Shown here: in pieces, positions 42,845 to 52,398 of the stretch
How the letters are laid out: each line of letters begins with the position of its first letter
How positions within the stretch are numbered: the first letter of the stretch is position 1
NCBI GenBank assembly: GCA_913061265.1
Contig: CAJXVS010000001.1
Location: 1 to 64,000 of the forward strand
Direction of reading: 5' to 3'
From: an uncultured Halobacteriovorax sp.
GTDB lineage: Bacteria > Bdellovibrionota > Bacteriovoracia > Bacteriovoracales > Bacteriovoracaceae
DNA length: 64,000 bases
Notes under the pieces: model-generated
Seen by the model: the letters and a program-made list of their open reading frames with translations, nothing else
What the model was told of the DNA's origin: nothing
Database searches by the model: none
Program-made: the position numbers and the translations under genes

Positions 42845-42989
42845 ACGACCACTTTTTGAGTCAGTTTGTTTAGGGCTTTATCCAATATTTTCAGACAGTT
42901 ATGTCATTTCCTTTATCCAGTTTTAAATTCATCTAATAATAAAGAAGTTGGCTTTTAATGCCGATAAGTAAAGAGAAACACTCCCCTAT

Positions 42990-44915
42990 TTGGAGGGACT
43001 TATTTTTATAAAGCTATCGATTCTATTTATACTTTTTGCAACTTCTGTATACTCGCCGATTTGGGCGATTTGTGCTGATAGTGCTAGAGCTATGGAACAA
43101 GTAGTTAATGCAGCAACAAACGGACGTCCCGTCCCTCAAATAAACGCTAGAATTTTTTCAACAACGGCCAATGGACTAGACGACTTTGGAGAGATCATCA
43201 CTGATTCAAAGGGCCTGCCTAAGCTTATGAAAAATGGAAAGATTACTGACATTGGTCCCAATGATACCTTAAGGTATTGGGCTAAAGATCATAAGGGAGT
43301 TCGTTTAGAGCGTTACATAACTGGTGAAGACAAAGGTATCAAAGCCGTAGAAGGTTTTTTTGGCAATAGTAAAAATGGAAAGATAAGTGCCTCTGAAGCT
43401 GATAAATTAGGCAATAGATTTAAAGCGATGAAAGCCTCTGATCAAGCCGCCCTAGTTGGTGGTATTGAGAATAAACTTCGCCGGGGTGAACAGATTACTG
43501 AGGCTCAGTTCTTAATCGCCGTAAAAGGACAAACAGGATGGAGAACGGGAAGTGGGCTTTTAAAAACTCACTTATCTGATCTTCAAGCGGCTTACCGATC
43601 AAGTGATATAAATCAAGGCCTAAACCGAGTCCTTGCCAGTTGGAAAGGCTCTAACTCAGTTGAGACAAAAAGTAGAGTTTCAAGGGTTGCCTCATTATTA
43701 AGTAACAATCATAACAACAGACCACTTCCAATTCCTGTTCAAAATACAAGTATTGCGAAAGTTCCAAATACAAATGTTGCTAAAATACCAACTACAAATG
43801 TCGCTAAAGTTCCAACTTCAACAGAACTAGTCATTCCAAAGCCCCTTGAAGGGGTCATTATGCCTAGAGAAACAGGTCTTGTTACAACTACTCCAAGAAT
43901 AAAGATAGAGTCCCCCGTTATAGAAGGAAACTTTAGAGTTGTTGATGATGGAGTCATCTCTGCCGCACCAAAACAGATTACTTCCGGAGTTGCTCCAAAT
44001 CCGTTGCGCTTAACTCAGACGACATCTCCCAAAATGCCAAGTATTGATGAAGTTAGGTGGCCAAGAACAGACTTACCTCCAGGGTTTAAACCAAGACCAT
44101 TTGAAGGTCCTCCTGCTCCTGTTAAGCCAGTGTTAAGAAGTACAGCTTCAAGTCCTCCTAAAGTTCCTACAATTCCAGCTCGAACAACGGCAGCGGGTAA
44201 TGCTCCTCAACCAATTCCTGACGCTTCTAGCGATGTTGCGCCTGCTTATGTTCCACCGGTTCCACTCGTCATTTCTGAAGAAAGGGGTCTTATTTTAGAA
44301 GTTACAAAAAAAGAAGTTGAAGGTGCCCTCCAATGTAGTTGGCGGATAATTCCAGAGGAGTTCAAAGATAAGACTGAAGAAGAAAAGGAAGCTGAAGGGA
44401 AAAAGATGGCTGCCAGTATTGCCGGCTCAAGTAATAGCTTTGTTGAATGGGTTCCTTCTAAGAACCTCGAGGGCAAAGGTAAAGAATGTAAGAAGAATGA
44501 TAACCCCTGTATTATCGTGGCTGAGCTTTTAACTGATAAAGAAGTAGTGGCCTCTTACGAAGCTCATTTTAAATTAGATGGTCAAATTAAAGCTTCAAAT
44601 AAAACGTCCTGTACTAGAGGATCAGCCACCGAACAACCAAAACCTACAACAACGAATACAACTACAAATACACCTGGAACAGATACGGCAAAGACTGAAG
44701 ATAAAAAAGATTGTTCTAAAGAAGAATTTTGGGCAGAAGTTGATTGCGAAAAAGAGAAAGATAAAAAAGAAGAAAAAAGAGGCCCTGCCGCCTTTGACCC
44801 AGACCCTTGGAATATTTTAGGTGGTAACACTGGAAAAAAATATCCTCTGACACCACCCCAGCCCTTAGTGGCCCCTAGAAACCCTACAATGTATGTGACT
44901 CCTGGCTATTATTAA
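42990..44915 (+). CDS. large secreted protein with Thr/Pro-rich repeats
   Basis: The product is about 640 aa: a signal peptide (LSILFILFATSVYSPIWA), a helical N-terminal domain (residues about 30-225), a Pro/Thr-rich middle with 8-residue VAKxPxTN repeats, and a C-terminal Cys-containing, highly charged region. The start is uncertain: TTG 42990 lacks an SD, whereas GGAGGG at 42992-42997 would fit an in-frame ATT at 43002. No family that I recognise. The stop overlaps the next gene's stop by 4 nt. 42845-42989 shows nothing else. Confidence 0.7.
   Translation: MEGLIFIKLSILFILFATSVYSPIWAICADSARAMEQVVNAATNGRPVPQINARIFSTTANGLDDFGEIITDSKGLPKLMKNGKITDIGPNDTLRYWAKDHKGVRLERYITGEDKGIKAVEGFFGNSKNGKISASEADKLGNRFKAMKASDQAALVGGIENKLRRGEQITEAQFLIAVKGQTGWRTGSGLLKTHLSDLQAAYRSSDINQGLNRVLASWKGSNSVETKSRVSRVASLLSNNHNNRPLPIPVQNTSIAKVPNTNVAKIPTTNVAKVPTSTELVIPKPLEGVIMPRETGLVTTTPRIKIESPVIEGNFRVVDDGVISAAPKQITSGVAPNPLRLTQTTSPKMPSIDEVRWPRTDLPPGFKPRPFEGPPAPVKPVLRSTASSPPKVPTIPARTTAAGNAPQPIPDASSDVAPAYVPPVPLVISEERGLILEVTKKEVEGALQCSWRIIPEEFKDKTEEEKEAEGKKMAASIAGSSNSFVEWVPSKNLEGKGKECKKNDNPCIIVAELLTDKEVVASYEAHFKLDGQIKASNKTSCTRGSATEQPKPTTTNTTTNTPGTDTAKTEDKKDCSKEEFWAEVDCEKEKDKKEEKRGPAAFDPDPWNILGGNTGKKYPLTPPQPLVAPRNPTMYVTPGYY
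43743..43814 (+). repeat. three tandem 24-bp coding repeats
   Basis: Three in-frame 24-bp units encode NTSIAKVP, NTNVAKIP and TTNVAKVP within the Pro/Thr-rich linker of the secreted protein. Confidence 0.8.
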
Positions 44916-45337
44916 GGCCGAGAGTCCATGTCTTTAACCCTAGTCTCTAGAACTGAAACTTGTTCAAGAAGATCGATAATCCGATTCTTTAAAGTTTTCA
45001 ATTGTCCCCTAGACTCCTCGGCATATTTCTTCTTAGCGTAGTCTTCACTACTTGAAACCTTAGCGATACTCGCCTCTAATTTTTTAACCTTGGCTTCGAG
45101 ACTGTTGTTCATCTCGTCTCTCAACTTTACTTCTAAACTCTTAAGTTCTTTCTTAAAATCTTTCTTCATGTCATCATGAACTTTAGCAAGGCTGCTTGAA
45201 AGGCCTGTGAGATAGGTCTCTAGCTTCCCAATTCTCTCGTACTTGTTCTCCCCTTCATTACTTCTGTCTTTATAGGAAAGGTCATCTGCCATGGCGCTTT
45301 GGCCTAGAATTATTAAAATGAAAAATAGCTTAAACAC
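44912..45337 (-). CDS. secreted coiled-coil protein
   Basis: The start is GTG 45337 with GAGGAGA upstream. The 141-aa protein has a signal peptide (cleavage near SAMA, residue 17) and a mature part that is almost wholly heptad-like coiled coil (LETYLTGLSSSLAKVHDDMK and beyond). It resembles short periplasmic coiled-coil proteins such as YbgF N-termini or Lpp-like spacers but I cannot assign a family. Confidence 0.65.
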   Translation of the reverse strand: MFKLFFILIILGQSAMADDLSYKDRSNEGENKYERIGKLETYLTGLSSSLAKVHDDMKKDFKKELKSLEVKLRDEMNNSLEAKVKKLEASIAKVSSSEDYAKKKYAEESRGQLKTLKNRIIDLLEQVSVLETRVKDMDSRP

Positions 45338-45509
45338 GTGATTCTCCTCGGTTTATTCTATTTTAACGAGTTTCTAAAACATGTCCACGAGATAGCTGTG
45401 CGACTAAAAGCTGGACAATAAGAGCTCATAATCTCTAGTATATTCAACAACTTACCTTGGCAGCTTAATTGCAATTAAAAAGAAAACAATACTGATAAGC
45501 GAGGAATAT

Positions 45510-45908
45510 ATGAAGATGATCTTAATCCTTTTAGGACTAACGGTAGGCAGTCTAAACGCCGCTGTTGTTAAGAACTTTGACGATGCTAATGAATGTACTA
45601 GGTACACTCTTAAGCACGCCCAAAAAGGTGAGAAGCTTCAGCTCGAAGATGGTGAGTCTCTTCACTTAAAGGGAGTCATCTATGGTTTTTCTTTTGAAAA
45701 CCTCTCCATTAATTTTGATGAAAGAAGCGCAAGCTTTGATACAAAGATCAGGAAGTTTGGTCTCAATAAATCTCTTGGAAAAGTAGTTATGCGTGCGGAT
45801 CATGAAAAGTTTGATCAGGCCCTCAATAGAATTAATAAATCAGTCGCTACGATGGATGAGGTTTGTATTAACCGTAAAGGTGAACTCGTCGACTTCGTTC
45901 TTCCTTAA
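45510..45908 (+). CDS. small secreted hypothetical protein
   Basis: The 132-aa protein has a signal peptide (to about LNA, residue 17) and a small mature domain with two cysteines (ECTRY, VCINR). GAGGA precedes ATG 45510; ATG 45516 is an alternative start. No known domain. It ends 3 nt from the convergent hydrolase-like gene. Confidence 0.6.
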   Translation: MKMILILLGLTVGSLNAAVVKNFDDANECTRYTLKHAQKGEKLQLEDGESLHLKGVIYGFSFENLSINFDERSASFDTKIRKFGLNKSLGKVVMRADHEKFDQALNRINKSVATMDEVCINRKGELVDFVLP

Positions 45909-45911
45909 TAT

Positions 45912-47126
45912 TTATACTTTGGGACCAAAAGAAAGTTCAAAGAGCTTATCAAACCAGGTCCCAAAGCCTCTTATCCCCCAGTGACCACCAAAAGGGATCA
46001 ACAAAAGTCTATCCTCTTCGATATTAAGTTCCTGAAAAACTTCTGGCACATTTAAGAAATCATCCATGCTCGTAAGAATTCTTAATTTATTATAACCATT
46101 ATCCTTAGCAAGATTTACCCAAGTGTCGATCCTTCCCCATTTTGAGTTTAGAAGTATCTTCCCCTCAGGGTTATATATATCGTAAAAACGAGCGAAGTTC
46201 ATATTCTTACGCCAATGCTTAAAACCTTTCTTTGGGATTGAGTTTAAAGAATTTAATTTATCGAAGAGCTGGATACTTTTAATCATATGGGAGTGAAAGC
46301 CACTATGAATGGTAAGAAGCTTAGCCTTTTCTAAAAGGTTTGAATCTAATTCCAACTGAGAATCACTACGGCAGATCTTCCAGTAACTTGGAATTAATCT
46401 TAACAAGTGAGAGTTTAGGCCTTCTCTAACTTCTTCCATATAACCATCAAGGTGTTTCATGGTTTGAGACCAAATCATTGGGGCTGCAATAGAAGTGGCT
46501 GTTCCTGATAAGATAGGGTTTCCTGAAATTGAATCAAGACCAGCGACCATGGCTGTTAAATAACCACCGCCGGAGATACCCATAACTGATATTTCTTCTA
46601 GAAGAAGTCCGCGGCTTTTTAACTTAGATACGGCAGAACGCATGGCCATATAAATGGCTTCCCCCTCTTTAACAAAAGAGCCCATCGTAAAGTAAGGACG
46701 TTCTTTAATAAACTCTAATCCCCATGGATTAGGCAGGGTCACCACATGGTAACCTCGAGCAAAGAATCTTTTTGCCATTCTCACAGGTTGAGCTGCCTGA
46801 GTTGTTGTAAAGGCACCAGGAAGGACAATCATTAGTTTCGCAGGAATAACGCGATCATTTCTATTTTGAAGAACAAATACTGAGTTTAACCGCCCAGAAC
46901 TCATAGATTCAACTCGCAGCCTTTTCTTCTCAATGACAGCATCATCGATTTCTTTGTATTTAAGCTTATCAACCTTACAAACCCCAAGCATAGTTGAAGC
47001 AAAAGGGTCTTTATAACTAGTTCTAAGGGTATTGAGGTGACCTCTTGTCTTAGGGCTCCACCACTTAGAGGCCAAAGCTGGCTTTAGAAAACAAAAGAGA
47101 AATAGGATTGCGATAGCAACCTTCAT
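45912..47126 (-). CDS. secreted alpha/beta-hydrolase-like protein
   Basis: ATG 47126 gives 404 aa with a clean signal peptide (AIAILFLFCFLKPALA). The nucleophile elbow GISGGG (in SVMGISGGGYLTAM) and a preceding VVTLPNPWG strand-turn mark an alpha/beta-hydrolase fold; a GGHWG histidine near the C-terminus fits the catalytic triad. The frame is open upstream to 47189, but that part would hide the signal peptide. The substrate is unknown; ester or peptide bonds of prey or host matter are possible. Confidence 0.75.
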   Translation of the reverse strand: MKVAIAILFLFCFLKPALASKWWSPKTRGHLNTLRTSYKDPFASTMLGVCKVDKLKYKEIDDAVIEKKRLRVESMSSGRLNSVFVLQNRNDRVIPAKLMIVLPGAFTTTQAAQPVRMAKRFFARGYHVVTLPNPWGLEFIKERPYFTMGSFVKEGEAIYMAMRSAVSKLKSRGLLLEEISVMGISGGGYLTAMVAGLDSISGNPILSGTATSIAAPMIWSQTMKHLDGYMEEVREGLNSHLLRLIPSYWKICRSDSQLELDSNLLEKAKLLTIHSGFHSHMIKSIQLFDKLNSLNSIPKKGFKHWRKNMNFARFYDIYNPEGKILLNSKWGRIDTWVNLAKDNGYNKLRILTSMDDFLNVPEVFQELNIEEDRLLLIPFGGHWGIRGFGTWFDKLFELSFGPKV

Positions 47127-47200
47127 GAATAGACCCCGAAATTTTATGTTAAGTTTGCTTAACATAGGTCTAAGACTTGAAGATGGCAATGCATGACGGC

Positions 47201-47206
47201 TAGAAT
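47201..47206 (+). promoter_or_regulatory. -10 element with short leader
   Basis: TAGAAT, with TTGAAG 18 bp upstream, ends 9 nt before ATG 47216; predicted leader about 3 nt. Confidence 0.4.
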
Positions 47207-47215
47207 GGAAGCACT

Positions 47216-48310
47216 ATGAAAATTCTACTTATCTTTTTTATTATATTTCAAGCACATGCTGCGCCGCCCCCTTGGAGAGAGGCTACGCCTAAAGCAACTG
47301 GCGTGAAGGCCCCTGAATGGGAAGCCTTTTTAGCCTACGCTAAAAGCACAGAGCACGGCTTTTCAACTAATGCCTTGATGGTCATTTACAAGGGTCAGCT
47401 TATTGAGCATTCGACCTTTAATGGTTTTAAGAAGGGACAGACCCATAGGCAGTGGTCTGTAAGTAAAAGCATAACAAGCACTCTTATCGGGATCGCAATT
47501 GATAAAGGCCTCCTGACTTTAGAGACGCCAGTTAAGAGGTACTATCCGCTTCATAAGAACACTAAATACAGTCCGGTCTTAAAAGAGCTTTTAGGGATGA
47601 GTTCTGGTCTTGACTGGAATGAAGGTTATGAATCAAACCCTCTAAAAAGTAGCGTTATTGCTATGCTTTACACAGAAGGTTTTAACGATATGGCGAGCTT
47701 CACAGCTGCCCGTCCCTTTAGGGCCATTCCAGGTGAGGAGTTTTATTACTCCAGTGGAGAGACTAACCTCATCATGGGTATGCTTAAGAAAACCATGGGC
47801 CAAAATGACTACTCAAATTACCCCTGGAGCCAACTCTTCAATCCCATGGGAATTAAGAGCGCCACTTGGGAAAAAGATAGTTCAGGAACTTTTGTAGGAT
47901 CCTCTTATTTATACATGGCTCCCGAAGACTTAGCTAAGATTGGACTTCTCTATTTAAAGAAAGGAGTTTTTCAGGGAAAAAGGCTCTTGAAAAAAGAATG
48001 GGTCGAATACTCCTACCAACTTTCCCCGCCTTTTTTAAAGTTCTCTCAAAAGAAGATTGATGAGAGTGAGAAATCAAGAGTTGAAACCTATGGGGCACAA
48101 TGGTGGCTCAATGCTGACGTGCCTGGTTTTCCTAACACTCATCCCTATCCAGGCCTACCAACAGACGCCTATATGGCCTTAGGTCATCATGGACAGGTTC
48201 TTCTTATCGTTCCTAGTAAAGACTTAGTCGTCGTTAGAAATGGAGCTGATAAAGATTCTAAGATGGATAGGGTTAAGTTCTTTGATCTTTTAACAAAGGC
48301 CCTACCATGA
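47216..48310 (+). CDS. class C beta-lactamase-like serine hydrolase
   Basis: The 364-aa protein has a signal peptide (LLIFFIIFQAHA) and the SxxK motif SVSK (S81, K84), a YSS motif (FYYSSGETN) in the YxN position and GHHG near the C-terminus in the KTG/HxG position. These mark the serine beta-lactamase/DD-peptidase/esterase fold. With the other surface enzymes it may act on cell-wall peptides or esters; beta-lactamase activity should not be assumed. It overlaps the next lipoprotein gene by ATGA. Confidence 0.85.
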   Translation: MKILLIFFIIFQAHAAPPPWREATPKATGVKAPEWEAFLAYAKSTEHGFSTNALMVIYKGQLIEHSTFNGFKKGQTHRQWSVSKSITSTLIGIAIDKGLLTLETPVKRYYPLHKNTKYSPVLKELLGMSSGLDWNEGYESNPLKSSVIAMLYTEGFNDMASFTAARPFRAIPGEEFYYSSGETNLIMGMLKKTMGQNDYSNYPWSQLFNPMGIKSATWEKDSSGTFVGSSYLYMAPEDLAKIGLLYLKKGVFQGKRLLKKEWVEYSYQLSPPFLKFSQKKIDESEKSRVETYGAQWWLNADVPGFPNTHPYPGLPTDAYMALGHHGQVLLIVPSKDLVVVRNGADKDSKMDRVKFFDLLTKALP

Positions 48311-48576
48311 AGATTTTAACACTCTCTCTTCTGCTCTTTTTAACAGGCTGTAAATTTCCAAAGGCCGTTTCTGCTTTTTATGCCAAAGAAGTTTGTTCAT
48401 GTTTATTTGTCGTTGGGCAGGAAGAAGAATATTGCCATGAATACGGAAAACAAATCATTCCCATCTGGACTAAAGAAATAGATCGTAAAGCAAAAACAGT
48501 CAAGGCCTATGGTCTATGGGAGTCTACTAGCGCTCGCTTTATATCTAGCCGAGCCGGATGCATCATAGAGAAATAA
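48307..48576 (+). CDS. small lipoprotein
   Basis: The 89-aa product has a lipoprotein signal peptide ending in LTGC (C15), then four further cysteines (EVCSC, YCHE, GCII). It is translationally coupled to the serine hydrolase (ATGA) and followed 1 nt later by the CPBP protease gene, so the three form an operon. No family that I recognise. Confidence 0.65.
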   Translation: MKILTLSLLLFLTGCKFPKAVSAFYAKEVCSCLFVVGQEEEYCHEYGKQIIPIWTKEIDRKAKTVKAYGLWESTSARFISSRAGCIIEK

Positions 48577-48577
48577 T

Positions 48578-49330
48578 ATGGATAAACTCTTAAGAAGATA
48601 CTTGCCTCCAATTTTCTTTCATGAAAAAGGAATCAGAAGCGCTCTTACTATTGTTTTAATCGCCGCAATTATGTTGGTTATTGAATACTATGGTTGGCAA
48701 GGACCCTTTTTTCGATTCGCTAAAGAAACAAGCTTCTTTCGCTTTGAAGAAAAAAACACCGTCATCTTAATGGCTCAGTTATACACATCAACTTCTTTTG
48801 CCCTTCTCTTTTTTCTCGTTCCTCTGCTTTTTAATTATTTTTTACCCATCGATAGAAAGGATAATTCTGTAGGTCTGGGACTCCCCCCTAAAGGAGATTT
48901 GTTAAAAGACTATTTTCCTTTAGTGCTCATCATGCTTCCTGTTTTATGGGTAGCCTGTTCTAGGCCCAGCTTTTATCAGTTCTATCCCCTCTACAAACCT
49001 GAATCGCTTAAGATGCTTTTGGTCTATGAGCTTATTTACTTAACTCAATTTGTTTCAGTGGAGTTCTTCTTTAGAGGTTTTGGAGTCTTTCGTTTAGAGA
49101 AACTCTGCCCTGGTTACGGGGTCTTACTTATGGTGATTCCCTATTCCTTTGTTCATATTCATAAGCCTTTTGGAGAGGCCGTCGGAAGTATTTTTGCAGG
49201 GATTATTCTTGGTAGGCTCGCACTAAAATCAAACTCAATTTGGCCCGGAGTTCTTGTTCATGCCTGCATAGCCTTAAGCGCGGACCTCTTTAGCCTCTTT
49301 CACTCAGGCCGCTTAGCTCAGATGTTTTAA
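48578..49330 (+). CDS. CPBP (CAAX-like) intramembrane metalloprotease
   Basis: The 250-aa polytopic protein has the family motifs VEFFFRGFG (E...R, equivalent to EExxxR) and FVHIHKPFGEAVGSIFAG with the metal-binding His and nearby Glu, then a final HACIAL helix with another His. CPBP proteases cleave substrates within the membrane, often in bacteriocin self-immunity or envelope stress. It ends 18 nt inside the convergent Rieske gene. Confidence 0.85.
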   Translation: MDKLLRRYLPPIFFHEKGIRSALTIVLIAAIMLVIEYYGWQGPFFRFAKETSFFRFEEKNTVILMAQLYTSTSFALLFFLVPLLFNYFLPIDRKDNSVGLGLPPKGDLLKDYFPLVLIMLPVLWVACSRPSFYQFYPLYKPESLKMLLVYELIYLTQFVSVEFFFRGFGVFRLEKLCPGYGVLLMVIPYSFVHIHKPFGEAVGSIFAGIILGRLALKSNSIWPGVLVHACIALSADLFSLFHSGRLAQMF

Positions 49331-50371
49331 GAAGGTTTCTTTTAGCTTCTTATGAAATGAATACATGGGCTTTTCAAACTGAGGTGCATAAACACCTTGA
49401 TCATAAACTCCTGAGTTAAGACCCGTCTGAACCATCTGGCAAATATCCATATCTTCTAATTGAACTTGATGAGAGGCCCTAAGAGATTCTTCTAAGTCTA
49501 TTGGTTCTTCTTCATGAAAGTATTCAAAGATGACCTTACAATTATTTTCATCAATAGGAATGGCCAAGTTTGTATCCATCCATTTTCCGTATCGGTTGAT
49601 CATGAGATTTGGAAACAACCACGTGTACTCGCTCCTTCCCTCTACTCGTCCAGTGTTATCGCTCTCACAGCTTTGAATACTATAAGATTCATATATCTCA
49701 GTTTTATAAGATTCTAAGGATAAATCTGAGGCTAAGTCTGGGTGCATATGAGAGACATGGTAACCACCATCTAGATAGTTATCCACAAAGACTTTCCAAT
49801 TGCAGGGGATATCGTATTCAATACGTTTTAAAAAATTTAAGTTCTTATAAAAATCTCTCGTTAAATGACTTTCTATGTCAGGATTAAACTCGGTAACTTC
49901 ACCCTGTCCAAGGTAAATAAAGATAAAGTTTCCAATTACTTTGAGAGGAATAGGTTTTAAGTTTAAGTTTTTTTGATGAATATCTTGAATACTCCCGGCT
50001 TTAGGAATCTTCTTTAACTTACCCTCTAAGTTATATTCCCATCCATGATAAGGACAAACTAATTTCTTCGTGTTTCCCGATCCCCTAGCGACGCAAGTGC
50101 CATGATGAGAACAGACATTATAAAAGGCCTTAAACTCTCCACCTTGTCTGATCAGAACATAAGGCTTTGATCCTACTAAAGAAGTTAAATAGTCCCCCTC
50201 GTTAGGCATGCTTTGAGAGTAGCCTCCCATGGACCAGCCATTGAAGAGGGCTTTTTTCTCTAGAAGATGAAAGTCTCTTTCTCGATACCATGAAGCAGGA
50301 GGAGTAAATGCATTCTCGACTTCAAGAGTATGATCAAATCTATGAATTTCTTTTAATAAAAGCTCGCTCAT
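49313..50371 (-). CDS. Rieske non-heme iron oxygenase, alpha subunit
   Basis: The 352-aa protein has the Rieske 2Fe-2S ligands C87, H89, C106 and H109 (CSHHGTCV ... CPYHGWEY) and the mononuclear iron site in DNYLDGGYHVSHMHPDL with two His. The layout is that of choline/carnitine monooxygenase-like or aromatic ring-hydroxylating oxygenases. No reductase gene is adjacent; the ferredoxin-like protein at 61626 is far away. Substrate unknown. Confidence 0.85.
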   Translation of the reverse strand: MSELLLKEIHRFDHTLEVENAFTPPASWYRERDFHLLEKKALFNGWSMGGYSQSMPNEGDYLTSLVGSKPYVLIRQGGEFKAFYNVCSHHGTCVARGSGNTKKLVCPYHGWEYNLEGKLKKIPKAGSIQDIHQKNLNLKPIPLKVIGNFIFIYLGQGEVTEFNPDIESHLTRDFYKNLNFLKRIEYDIPCNWKVFVDNYLDGGYHVSHMHPDLASDLSLESYKTEIYESYSIQSCESDNTGRVEGRSEYTWLFPNLMINRYGKWMDTNLAIPIDENNCKVIFEYFHEEEPIDLEESLRASHQVQLEDMDICQMVQTGLNSGVYDQGVYAPQFEKPMYSFHKKLKETFLKHLS

Positions 50372-50412
50372 GATGTCCTAGAATTGAGAAAAAGACATTA
50401 TAAGGGCTAGGT

Positions 50413-50616
50413 TTACAGAATATCTAGTTTTTTCAAACTACCTTGCTCTTCTTTGAATTTCTTTTGGGACTTCTTTAAAAGAAGAAAGGCATCCGAGCCA
50501 TTCCGGCCCTCTTGTTCAAGAGAACTTGAGGTTGCTACTAACTCATCGCTTACCTCTGCTGATTCAGTCCAGTCAGGGGCACGTGGTCCTTCAAATGGTT
50601 TTATATTGAGAGCCAT
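50413..50616 (-). CDS. small hypothetical protein
   Basis: The 67-aa, charged, soluble peptide (start MALNIKPFEGPRAPDW) has no known domain. Support comes from a promoter: TGGTAAAAT (TG + 1 + TAAAAT, 50622-50630) ends 5 nt before its ATG, the same layout as other leaderless genes in the window. A competing plus-strand frame has no such signal. Confidence 0.45.
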   Translation of the reverse strand: MALNIKPFEGPRAPDWTESAEVSDELVATSSSLEQEGRNGSDAFLLLKKSQKKFKEEQGSLKKLDIL

Positions 50617-50621
50617 AGCTC

Positions 50622-50630
50622 ATTTTACCA
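50622..50630 (-). promoter_or_regulatory. extended -10 promoter, leaderless start
   Basis: TGGTAAAAT on the minus strand ends 5 nt before ATG 50616; no SD present. Confidence 0.4.
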
Positions 50631-50675
50631 TATATCAAGAATTTGAATAAAATGGAGTTATTTTAGGCAGTTAGA

Positions 50676-50699
50676 AGGCCGTTTTAAAGTAAACGGCCT
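50676..50699 (-). terminator. probable intrinsic terminator after the C25 peptidase gene
   Basis: A perfect 9-bp stem (AGGCCGTTT / AAACGGCCT, 6-nt loop) lies right after the stop codon. The following minus-strand bases are only partly T-rich, so efficiency is uncertain. Confidence 0.6.
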
Positions 50700-50706
50700 G
50701 ATTCGA

Positions 50707-52347
50707 TTAGAATCTAATATTCATACTTGGATCGCCAAAAAGGTGATACCAGATCAAGTTCTCTTCAGCTGCCGCTCTATCGTCATAGTTAGCAAGTAGA
50801 TAAAGCTGACCTTTAAGAAGTGATTCCCCTAGCCCCTTTACTCCATCTTTCGCTATAGCCTGATTAATCCCGCGTGCCATTACTGCTGGTGGGTGCCAAG
50901 AGATATCAACAGAGCCGCCATAATAAGCGACTGCCCCAATGGCCGCACCATTTTTAGTTTCATTCATAAAACGCTCACCAAGCCTTCCGTCATAAGAGAA
51001 CCTACCATTTTGGCAAGCAACATCGATAATGACAGGCTTAACAATTCCTGGGCTTAGGTCTTTAATATGAGTTGTATTGTAGTCCCCTCTATTAACTGAT
51101 GACCAAGATGTTCCTGATCCATGCCCAATATAAGAGAGCCAGCTAGCTCCTGTGTTTAAGGCCTTATTAATATTTCTAGAACTTGAATTTGAAGATTCTT
51201 GAAAGAAGAAAGATGTCTTAGTTTTAAATACATCAATAAATTCTTTAGCAAAGCCTTCCATATACTCAACATCAGTTGGATCTGATCCCTCATCACTTGC
51301 AATTCCTACAAAGTGATTTGTTCCAGAGCTGTCTGAATAGCTTCTTTGATCATATTCTTTAATCTTGTGTAATTGGTTTTTCACATCACTGGCAGTATTA
51401 GCGACTATTCTACCGTAATAAACATCAGGGATAAGGTCGGTACTTCCCCCCATAGTAAAATACTTAAGATCACTTGGCGTTTGAGCGTCACTTGAAGTTT
51501 CAATATACTCTGTAGGCATTGTATCTTCGTGCCCAACCAGAAGAGCAAAGTTATAACCATTTCTTTTATATTCTTCATGAAAGAATGTTTTTAGTTTTGC
51601 TGAGGTTTTTCCAATCGTCTTGAGATCTACAACCTTTACCTTAAAGCCTTGTGTCCTTTTGTATTCAGCAAGTTCGTTAGTTGCTTTTACTAAGTGAGAT
51701 GCCGCAACTATAAGGTAGTTCTTTTCAGATTTAAGATCTCTAGGGAGGTCTTCTATATTGAAATCGATACTATTTTTACTCTTAGAAACTATTGAAAATT
51801 CAATCTTTGGGTAGACTTCAAACAGTCCATTCTTATACTTACTTGGTGAAAGAGTTACTTTTGAAAGCTCTACACCCTTAAAGTCTCCAAGGTACTCTAT
51901 TTTATAAAGCCCTCTTCCTTCTTCGTATTTAAGAACATCAATATTAGGATTAAGATCTTTATCTTTAGCACAACGACAAGGAAGCTCTTTCGCGGGAGCT
52001 GGTTTTAAACCTTTAACCGTAAACGCCTTTCCTTTATTTAAAGTGACCTTAAAGTCAGATGGAACACCTTTTACAATAAAACTATAATAAGGAAGGGCTG
52101 CTTTTGAGACTTCTTTAGTATTGTCTAGTCCCTTGAACTTCAAACTTTGAAAATCATCTTTGATAATTCCATAAGACTTGTCGCTTTTGGCCTCAAAAGA
52201 AGGAACTAAGAACTTAACCGCAACTCCCGTTGGCGTGAGGGTCTTCTTAACAACCTCTCCAGAATATAGTTTTGTCTCTAAAAGCTGATAAGTCTTTGCT
52301 TGAACTTGAATAGACACAAATATCAATAGAACGATTAGTTGCTTCAT
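50707..52347 (-). CDS. gingipain-like C25 cysteine peptidase, secreted
   Basis: The 546-aa protein has a signal peptide (to about VQA, residue 17), a propeptide-like N-terminal domain and a C25 catalytic domain with the His in SYIGHGSGTSW and the Cys in VACQNGRFSYDG. Then follow AYYGGSVDISW and LFGDPSMNIRF, all as in Lys/Arg-gingipains and related surface peptidases. No obvious C-terminal sorting domain is present, so it may be periplasmic or secreted by a type II route. GGAGAA precedes ATG. Confidence 0.88.
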   Translation of the reverse strand: MKQLIVLLIFVSIQVQAKTYQLLETKLYSGEVVKKTLTPTGVAVKFLVPSFEAKSDKSYGIIKDDFQSLKFKGLDNTKEVSKAALPYYSFIVKGVPSDFKVTLNKGKAFTVKGLKPAPAKELPCRCAKDKDLNPNIDVLKYEEGRGLYKIEYLGDFKGVELSKVTLSPSKYKNGLFEVYPKIEFSIVSKSKNSIDFNIEDLPRDLKSEKNYLIVAASHLVKATNELAEYKRTQGFKVKVVDLKTIGKTSAKLKTFFHEEYKRNGYNFALLVGHEDTMPTEYIETSSDAQTPSDLKYFTMGGSTDLIPDVYYGRIVANTASDVKNQLHKIKEYDQRSYSDSSGTNHFVGIASDEGSDPTDVEYMEGFAKEFIDVFKTKTSFFFQESSNSSSRNINKALNTGASWLSYIGHGSGTSWSSVNRGDYNTTHIKDLSPGIVKPVIIDVACQNGRFSYDGRLGERFMNETKNGAAIGAVAYYGGSVDISWHPPAVMARGINQAIAKDGVKGLGESLLKGQLYLLANYDDRAAAEENLIWYHLFGDPSMNIRF

Positions 52348-52398
52348 AATTTCTCCGCAGAAATAAATAAGGTATGAAGGCTTAACGGTGGATAAGGC

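Noticed and set aside
44578-44830. Overlapping frames within the secreted repeat protein
   Set aside because: Low-complexity codons of the real frame create open frames on both strands; none has an SD or plausible protein.
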